From: Antilocapra americana
Taxonomy: Eukaryota; Chordata; Mammalia; Artiodactyla; Antilocapridae
Length of the DNA stretch: 64,000 bases
Direction of reading: 5' to 3'
Assembly (NCBI GenBank): GCA_007570785.1
Contig: ML660774.1
Span: 7,579,969 to 7,643,968, forward strand
Shown here piece by piece: positions 56,901-64,000 of this stretch (positions are counted from its first letter, which is position 1; the number at the start of each line of letters is the position of its first letter). The notes under the pieces were generated by a model that worked only from the letters and a program-made list of their open reading frames with translations, made no database searches and was not told the origin of the DNA. The position numbers and the translations under genes are program-made.

Positions 56901-59900
56901 ACTATATTTAAGCTGTGGATTAGGCAGTTACTATGGAACCATAGGTGGACCAGTCCCATTTTTCAGTGCACAGTCTAAACCCAAAGAAAAATATGAGCCA
57001 CCTGGAAAGAATTTATACACAAACCCAGGAAAGAAAGGAACTGGATATGGGTAAGACATTTCAGTACTTTCATATCATTTGTTTTGAATTAAAAAGAAAT
57101 TAATTTCTGAACCCTAAAGTCATCATCATTATTTTCCTTCCTTAGCTATGCGAATATTACCATAGGTAAGCAGTTTACACACTCTTCTGATCTCTATGAT
57201 GCAGCAAAACTAAATAACAAGGTAAAAGAATCTCTTGTAACTTATTTCAATCTTTCTCTTATTTAGTTGACTTAGAGAATTCACTTGTGATCCAGTTAGG
57301 GTTTATTTTGTTTTATCTATTGTATTATGTGGGCAATGGCAGATTGATGTTTAGGAACTGTGATAATTTTACCATTTTGATTTTAGATTCCATGGATGAG
57401 CCTTAATTCCTGCTATAGTTTATCTTACATCTCTCTAAACTAGCTGTGAGACTTCTGTCAGCATGGCCTGATCAAAATCTGCTCTGTTTTGATTCTAAGC
57501 ATTGTATCCTCATCCTGAGCTGTATTCCCAACACATCCTAATATTTTGTGCCTAAGAAAGTAGTGGTAGTCCTTCTGGGCTAATCAGGCCACTATGGCGA
57601 GTGAACAGAATGGAAGAGTGTTGGGGAGAAGGAAGGAAGTGGAGACTAGAGAAGGATATAAGTTTTGAAATTTTCGTTTTTTTTTCATCATGCAGTCTTC
57701 AGTAATTTTGGCTGTGGTAACTTTATTTTATTTTTTTAAATGTGGTAACTTTAAATGGCAGTGAGATAGATGGAGGAGGGCATGGCAACCCACTCCAGGA
57801 TTCTTGCCTGAAGAATCCCCATGGATAGAGGAGCCTAGTGGGCTATAATCCATAGGGTCGCACAGAGTCAGACACAACTAAAGTGACTTAGCACACATGC
57901 ACGCAGGAGAGAGAAGAATAGTGGCCATTTTTGCAAATGAGCGTGTCCAAACCCAGGCAGAGTTTTCTGTTAAACTGAGCAGAAACCTTGGTCATTTGAA
58001 AACCATCATCTCTTGTTTCTATGTATGGACTTTTCACTTTATATAAAATTCTATGTAAACTACTTTTTACATAGAATAGAATAATGTATAATATTCTATA
58101 GGAATGATAATACTTAATATATAAATACATACAAGGCAGTTTTAGCAATAGCTTAGTAATTACTAGGTTTATGGATATAAGATACTTTTCATCCTAAGTT
58201 TATGGATATAAGATACTTTTCTCTCTTTAGAATAAAACTCTTTCATTCCGCATTTAGAACTTACTATTCATAAGTCAGAAATTTTATGTTCCTGTATTTC
58301 CTAAAATAATATTGTAACATAAAAGTGTTGTAAAAAGTAAGTATTCCTTATTCTTAGGAGAAAAGCTGACATATTTTTGAAGGCCTACCATGTGCCAGGT
58401 ACTTTGAACACATAATTGCATTTAATCTTTATCATAGCATTAAGGGTTGGGGGGATGTTATGATCATCGTTTATAGTTGAAGAAAATGTGACACTAACAG
58501 GATGAGTAACTTTCCCAGTGTCCCTGGGAAATACTAGAAAACAGGAAGGAGTTAGGATTTGAACTAGAAACTGACTTTTATTTTTAATGTATTATATCAT
58601 ATTATAGATAGTTAATAAAGATTTGCTCAAGTGATGTATCTTTATACATCAAATAAATTTATATTCAAGGTGAACAATCATAGCTGTGCTTCTTCCTAAC
58701 CAAGCATATCTTTTGTATCATAAAAATAGAACATAGCAAAGGAATGTTTTAAAAAAGTGAATCAGCAGTATATACTTAAATCTACATGCTTATATATTAA
58801 AATTTCAAGTTAAATTAACTTTGCATTACTTCCAGTTTTGAGTAGTTTTTGCTATCTAATATAATTTCAAACTCCTTAATTTACAGAAAGAGAATGAAGA
58901 ACATCATCGTCTACTTAAAGGGACAGCTTTCAAATTAAATCTTTACCCAAAGGAATATTTTGATACCAATCCTTACATGACTGAGAAACCTTTACCACCA
59001 ATTAAAAAAGCAGTGAAGAAAGAAACAGTTTTAAACCCTTTTAAGCCCTCTTCTCCTGGTAAAAAGTTAAGTTAAAATTTTTAGAATGAAAAAATATTAA
59101 GCATCATAAACAAATGTTGCCTCTTGCTGTCATATTATTGTATTTCCCATTTCATGCCACTAATCATGGAACCCATTTTGATGAAGTTATGAAAAGTTAT
59201 AGAGTATGGATACCGTAAGGAATAATGATGCCCTTATGAAATAATTATTAGTCATCTCTCAAGTACTTTAATTTACAATGAATTTTCTAAGCACCTGTCT
59301 AGATCTTAGATATAATTTCTCTCAAAACCATAAAAAGTCAGACCTTCTTTAGTTTTTGAAGGGTAATTAAAATGAACTGTCTCCCTTCTACTGAGGTTTA
59401 AAGTGTGAATAAAAATCAAAATCTTCCTTACAGTTTATAAACTTAGTTTATACCTTAGTTTTTTTTTTTCTTCCTGTGAATTGTGTGTTCCTTTTACTTA
59501 CACATGTTCTATTCAGATATTTGTCTTTTTCAGATTAATCTGTAAGATCTTTTCATATATTAAGGATATTGTTTTATCATTTGTGTTGGAAATAATTTTT
59601 CTCGTCTGTTGAATCTTTGACTTTGGTTATAGTATTCTCTACTATTCAGAAATAGCAGTAATGATTTATCATTATAAAATAATGATAAAATCGTATGATT
59701 TTATCAGTCCTTTGTGCTGAGTTTGTCATTCTCAGAATGACTTTCCTTCCCAGCAATGTTAGTGAAATATGCATTCTTGATTTCTTTAACTAGTCTTATC
59801 CTTTTGCATTTAAATTTTCATTTGGAATGTATTTTGATGGAAGGAACAAGGTAAGGATCCAGCTTTTATCTTTTTCAAAATTCAGTTTTATGGACAGAAG

Positions 59901-62900
59901 GATGCTTTAAGGGGAGGATGTGTTCCATATCTTGATTGCCTTTGTGGTTTCATGGATATATCAGTCAGTCAGTTCAGTTGCTCAGTCATGTCCTACTCTT
60001 TGCAACCCCATGGACTGCCGCACACCAGGCATTCCTGTCCGTCACCAACTCCCGGAGTTTACCCAAACTCACGTCATTGAGTCGGTGGTGCCATCCAACC
60101 ATCTCATCCTTCTCCTCCTGCCCTCAATCTTTCCCAGCATCAGAGTCTTTTCAAATGAGTCAGCTCTTTGCGTCAGGTGGCCAAAGTATTGGAGTTTCAG
60201 CGTCAGCATCAGTCCTTCCAATTAACACCCAGGACTGATCTCCTTTAGGATGGACTGGTTGGATCTCCTTGCAGTCCAAGAGGCTTTCAAGAGTCTTTTC
60301 CAACACCACAGTTCAAAAGCATCAATTCTTCAGTACTCAGCTTTCTTTATAGTTCAACTTTCATATCCGTGCATGACTACTGGAAAAACCGTATTTGTCA
60401 AAACTCACAGAATCTGTAAACTTAAAATGGGTGTGGTTTATTATACTTAGACTTAAGTAAAATTGTTTTTTAAAGAGCCAATCGTTCCTGATCTCATGGA
60501 TAGAATAATTAACACTCCTGTTTTGAAATGCCACTTTATCAAATCAAAATTCCCATTTTTATTGTGTTTTTCCCCTGAATTTTCATTCTATTTAATTGAT
60601 ATTTATTTCTACCAGTAGCAAACTACTTTTAATTATTGTTGCATTTTAATATTGAGTGGTCTAGTCTCTTCTTATTCTTTAAATAAGTTTATATGACTAT
60701 TTTCCAGTAGTTATTATTTAGAACTTTGGAATTTTGTGAAGTTCTGGGAAAAATATTCCTTATTATTTGTTGCTTTTAAAATAATCTATGTGTCTCAATC
60801 TTGATAACTTGAAAAAGTACAACCATATCTTTGAAATGAATCACATTTTCATGTATATCTGGCTTAGACACTGTAAGAGAAAGGATGCCTAATTAAATGG
60901 CTTATTGTGATTGAATAGTGTTTTCTTGGTGACCATATATAATATGTATTAGTTTAAAAAGTCAAAGCAAATTTTTTTTTGCACATAGGTAAAAAATGAT
61001 TGACTTCTCTTAATAGATTATAAAAAATGTGCAATGTATGGTACAGTTATTCCTCAGTATCTATGGGGGATTGGTTTCAAGACTGTTGCCCCCTACCTCC
61101 AGAATACCAAAATTCAAGGATGCTCGGAGGTCCCTTACATAAAATGGCCTAGTATTTGCTTGTAACCTTTGCACATCCTCCTGTATAATGTAAATCATCT
61201 CTAGACTACTTACAACATCTAATACAATGCAAATGCTATGTAAATAACTCCCTGCGCATGTCAAGTTCAAGTTTTATTTTGGGGAACTTCCTGGAATTCT
61301 TTGTTTAAGAAATATTTTCGCCCTGAGATTGGTTGCATCTGAGGATGCAGACCTTGCTGGTGTGGAGGGCTGATTGTGGATTATGGTTGCCTCTCACTTT
61401 CTTTTTCTATGTGCTATTCCTTTGTTTTTATTAAATTTTTTTTTTTTCAGTATCTTCCCCATCATTTACTGATGCTTACTGAACTCGTGTTGTGCCAGGC
61501 TTTCTTTTGGGTAAACCTTACCTTTGGCCTCATCTCATGTCCTCTGGTTCTGAACCCTAACTTCTTCCTGTATCAAAATACATGTGACCTGGGTCTCACT
61601 CCCTCAAGAATGGACTCACATCCTATGTAGTTCATAGCCTGCTCTGATAATTTCACTAAAATATTAACTGTTGGCAATAGTTTAGAATATTACCTTTTTA
61701 TAACTATGTGCATTTTAATAGAGAACTTTTGGAATTATAGTGTCTTAACCCATAAAATTGGTGGTATGGAGATCCTTTGATGGTATTTGAATTAAACAGA
61801 ATGGACAGTTTCCTTTAAATGTAGAACCAGCTCCATGTACAATACACAAATATGTATGACCTTTTTCACATCTAATTTTTGTTAGAAGCATTTTGACAGA
61901 ACCACATTAAATTGTCTCATTTTTACTTGCAGGCTGGTGGAATGAAGGCAGGAACATTTGATCCTTACCCTTCACATTCTGCTGACCCTTATGTGGTTAA
62001 ATTGAAAAGCCCATCCATCAAAAGTGCTAAGGTTTTCCATCCGCCAGGTGGACCAAAAAGCAGACCAATTGAAAGTATAATGGCTTTGAATGTCAAAAGG
62101 TAGTAATATTAACCCATAAATTATTTCCAGCTTTTAGATTTCTTCAAAGTAATATCTTTTATTTATATATACTTTTAAAAAGTGACAAATCTGGGTAACT
62201 TAAGAAATCTCAGCTTTTTATACCTGCCCTCCCCTATAGAAGTTCTTTCCCATCTTCTGAAATTCCCAGTTGAAAAAGCGTAATTTATCTGTACCAAACA
62301 GACACAGGTTCTATCCCTGGGTTGGGAAGATCCCCTGGAGAAGGAAATGGCAACCTACTCCAGTATCTTGCCTGGAGAATCCCATGGACAGAGGAGCCTG
62401 TTGGGCTACAGTCCATAGGGTCACGAAGAGTCGGGTATGACTGAAGCAACTTTGCATGCATGCATGCATATATATAAAAATATGCATATATAGATATATT
62501 TCACTTAGCAGTACATATTGTCTGTTTCTCAAAAGGATCTCTTGACCCATTATTATCTCTGTATAGGCCCCAGACTCTCAGTAATTGTGTGGACTCCTAA
62601 TGACACTTATTCTGTCTTTAACTTTTAAATAACCCTGTATGAGAACTGGAAGTATTCTGATTAATTAAAAATACTTTGAGGAAAAGTATGTTTATTATTC
62701 ATGTATCATAAAACTCAAATCGTACCTAGGTTTTGATCACTCTCAAAACTGAAAAGTTCTTAGTTCAGAATATAATTTAGAAAAGGACAGCCTGTTACTC
62801 TTTTGTTATATGTGGAAGATCATAAATACTGAAGAATTTATTTGATTACCTTTCTGCCTATTCACTGAAAAAGTTTTAATGCCAGTTTGACTAACTTACA

Positions 62901-63744
62901 TATTTCTAACTTCATTGTAATCATACTGGATTAGGAAGAGGACTTCAGATTCACATTCCTTTTGTAGAAATATGGTACATCTGTATCACTTGTGGACAGT
63001 GATTGTAAAAACATCATTATTATAATCACAAAAGTAAGGCTGCCCATTATTTACATAGTTTAACTGTTGTCTATAGGAATAATATTTTTTTGCAGGCTAA
63101 TTGGTAGAGGATTCATCTGGGAAACAAAGATATGAAGCCTTTTTTCCATGTCCTTTGACCTTTATCCTTTGACAACTGAACTGACAGTAAAGTTAGAATT
63201 TTCCTCAACACACTCACACTCAAATAAATGTAATTTTTTTACGGTGGGAAGGAGTTTGGTTTCAAGTTTTCTGGCTATCCAGAGAACAGATCTGAGAAAT
63301 TCTATGATGCACACATGTTTAAAGCAAAGGAAAAAAGTATCCAATTGTTCAGAAGTTTATCATTTGTTTAGTATTTTGAGTTTATTGAAATTATTTTTTT
63401 TCTTAACATTATCACAAATATTATCCTAAATCAAGTTTTAGCTTCTTTTAGACTAATTTTAAAACTAACACACCTCTGGGAAGTAGTATTTAAAATTGGT
63501 CTCATGAACCAGTTTTTCCCTCTTAAATTATATTTAAAAGTATATCTGATCTAGAAAGTGAAGCTTTTTCTTTGGTGAGAAAATTTAGATTTGTTTGGAT
63601 TGTTAACTTTTAATTGCAAAATGTTTTTTATAAGAATATACAAATCTGTTACCTTCACCTATAAAATTAAATGTGCATTTATTTTCCAATTTTAGGGCAC
63701 TAAATACGAAGAACTACACGACTGCTTCAGTGCAGTCCTATTAG
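53856..63744 (+). CDS. CFAP96: CFAP96 (C4orf47), cilia and flagella associated protein 96
   Basis: Axoneme/centrosome-associated ciliary protein (formerly C4orf47, UPF0602). Exons 53856-53955 (coding part), 55058-55277, 56913-57050, 57146-57221, 58887-59066, 61933-62099 and 63696-63744 join in frame to 309 codons, the human length. Start MPLEGGKTDMERIGLFSEME. Pro/Gly-rich motifs: DPHFARIFEGEGY, GGPVPFFSAQSKPKEKY, TNPGKKGTGYGY, KLNLYPKEYFDTNPY and AGTFDPYPSHSADPY; C-terminus NYTTASVQSY. No membrane segment. The odd point is the 58887-59066 exon: the expected donor after its last conserved codon reads TT, not GT. Unless spliced unusually, reading continues for Leu-Ser and stops at 59073-59075 (240 residues). 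Both downstream exons remain intact and in frame. Transcription comes from the CpG island with the X-box. Confidence 0.93.
54260..54466 (-). mobile_element. Bov-tA SINE
   Basis: Reverse copy, TAGTCAACTAAGTTGTGTTC through CACCTGGAGAGCC. Confidence 0.82.
55058..55277 (+). CDS. CFAP96: CFAP96 coding exon 2
   Basis: Residues 35-106, PFNEAASKNRQILPGGSKEM through FLPSSGEKK. Acceptor TTTATCTTTAAAG, donor CC/GTAAGT. Confidence 0.94.
55485..55744 (+). mobile_element. BOV-A2 SINE (dimer)
   Basis: Two BovA monomers, the second ending CGACTGAAGCGGCTTAGC followed by a (GCA)n tail. Confidence 0.87.
55745..56912 (+). other. CFAP96 intron, unassigned
   Basis: AT-rich, no exon or clear repeat beyond the SINE at its start. 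Confidence 0.45.
56913..57050 (+). CDS. CFAP96: CFAP96 coding exon 3
   Basis: Residues 108-152, CGLGSYYGTIGGPVPFFSAQ through GKKGTGY. Acceptor CTATATTTAAG, donor GG/GTAAGA. Confidence 0.94.
57146..57221 (+). CDS. CFAP96: CFAP96 coding exon 4
   Basis: 76 nt, residues 154-178, YANITIGKQFTHSSDLYDAA. Acceptor TTTCCTTCCTTAG, donor AAG/GTAAAA. Confidence 0.93.
57773..57906 (+). mobile_element. Bov-tA SINE fragment
   Basis: BovA body only, GGGCATGGCAACCCACTCCA through AAAGTGACTTAGCACAC. Confidence 0.82.
58167..58221 (+). repeat. Short tandem duplication, 31-bp period
   Basis: GTTTATGGATATAAGATACT plus TTTC occurs twice in a row with a 7-base spacer. Confidence 0.85.
58375..58570. mobile_element. 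MIR SINE
   Basis: 'CTACCATGTGCCAGGTACT', 'TTTAATCTTTATCAT' and 'GAGTTAGGATTTGAACT' in MIR order. Confidence 0.65.
58887..59066 (+). CDS. CFAP96: CFAP96 coding exon 5, donor disrupted
   Basis: 60 whole codons, residues 179-238, KENEEHHRLLKGTAFKLNLY through KPSSPGKK. Acceptor CTTAATTTACAG. After the last AAG the sequence is TTAAGT where GTAAGT would be expected. Confidence 0.88.
59455..60780 (-). mobile_element. Old L1 fragment, split by BovB
   Basis: Reverse complement of L1 sequence on both sides of the BovB piece, e.g. 'TTGAATCTTTGACTTTGG' before it and 'TTTTGAAATGCCACTTTATC' after it. No usable frame. Confidence 0.6.
59963..60392 (-). mobile_element. BovB LINE 3'-end fragment
   Basis: Reverse copy of the BovB 3' region, CAGTCAGTCAGTTCAGTTGC through GACTACTGGAAAAACCG; same family as 20795-22335. 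Confidence 0.88.
61045..61378. mobile_element. Tigger-type (TcMar) DNA transposon
   Basis: 'CAGTATCTATGGGGGATTGG', 'CACATCCTCCTGTATAATG', 'TAATACAATGCAAATGCTA' and terminal 'GGAGGGCTGATTGT' follow a common Tigger remnant. Confidence 0.75.
61933..62099 (+). CDS. CFAP96: CFAP96 coding exon 6
   Basis: Residues 239-293, AGGMKAGTFDPYPSHSADPY through IESIMALNVK. Acceptor TTTTTACTTGCAG, donor AAAG/GTAGTA. Confidence 0.92.
62305..62465 (+). mobile_element. Bov-tA SINE fragment
   Basis: From GGTTCTATCCCTGGGTTGGG to GACTGAAGCAACTTTGCA, followed by a (TGCA)n tract. Confidence 0.83.
63696..63744 (+). CDS. CFAP96: CFAP96 terminal coding exon
   Basis: Completes Arg294, then ALNTKNYTTASVQSY and TAG. Acceptor TTTTCCAATTTTAG. 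Confidence 0.9.
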
Positions 63745-63945
63745 CATCTGGAAGACAAGTTAGCCTTATGGCTTCTGACAAACAAAAATTCGCTATCAAG
63801 TGCTCATTGTTTGAAAAAAAAAACGTAAGATGTGTGCAACAAATAGCTCAAACATTCAAAAGAAATTTAAGGCTGTGACTGTAATGCTCTTCCTTCTTTT
63901 CATACTATTACATCAATAAATGACTAGTATTTGTTAATAATTGCC
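63745..63945 (+). other. CFAP96: CFAP96 3' UTR
   Basis: Runs to about 25 bases past AATAAA at 63915-63920. Confidence 0.7.
63915..63920 (+). terminator. CFAP96 poly(A) signal AATAAA
   Basis: Followed by T-rich and TCTGTGTTTCTG sequence, a fair downstream element. Confidence 0.75.
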
Positions 63946-64000
63946 ATGTTTCTTGATCTGTGTTTCTGAGATGTTTAGGAATGTTTGAAACTGTTAGCAA

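Overview
This is vertebrate nuclear DNA from a ruminant, most likely a bovid. The genes are split into short exons with GT-AG introns. The interspersed repeats are ruminant types: BovB (RTE) LINE fragments and many Bov-tA/BOV-A SINEs, next to older L1, L2, MIR, MER5 and Tigger pieces. The gene order SNX25 (+), LRP2BP (-), ANKRD37 (+), UFSP2 (-), CFAP96/C4orf47 (+) is the one known from human 4q35.1; assignment to cattle chromosome 27 or its sheep/goat equivalent is inference.

Layout. 1-2430: last three coding exons and 3' UTR of SNX25. 5047-24644: the complete LRP2BP coding region on the minus strand (8 coding exons, 348 codons). Its largest intron (10077-19332) holds old minus-strand retroviral LTR remnants. 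About 30900-31660: CpG island that starts ANKRD37 and probably also LRP2BP in the other direction. 31608-34185: compact ANKRD37 (158 codons) with three hypoxia-response cores in its promoter region. 34250-51640: UFSP2 on the minus strand (12 exons, 463 codons, catalytic Cys/Asp/His all present). 51330-51980: second CpG island, a shared UFSP2/CFAP96 promoter with a consensus RFX X-box and a ZNF143-like site. 53856-63744: CFAP96 (309 codons if fully spliced), with the last poly(A) signal at 63915.

The genes alternate in strand, giving two tail-to-tail junctions (SNX25/LRP2BP, ANKRD37/UFSP2) and two head-to-head CpG promoters (LRP2BP/ANKRD37, UFSP2/CFAP96). They do not form one pathway. SNX25 acts in endosomal sorting, LRP2BP is a Sel1-repeat partner of megalin, ANKRD37 is a hypoxia-induced ankyrin protein, UFSP2 is the UFM1 protease, and CFAP96 is a ciliary protein.

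I see no undescribed multi-gene system. The points most worth checking are: a CFAP96 exon whose 5' splice site reads TT instead of GT; an orphan, perfectly spaced C2H2 zinc-finger segment with possible splice sites at 29431-29517; a tandem duplication that copies the LRP2BP first-coding-exon donor; a near-palindromic poly(A) element between ANKRD37 and UFSP2; an ANKRD37 stop codon split by an intron; and loss of the human UFSP2 start codon. Protein comparisons with human and mouse are from memory of the families, not from a search.
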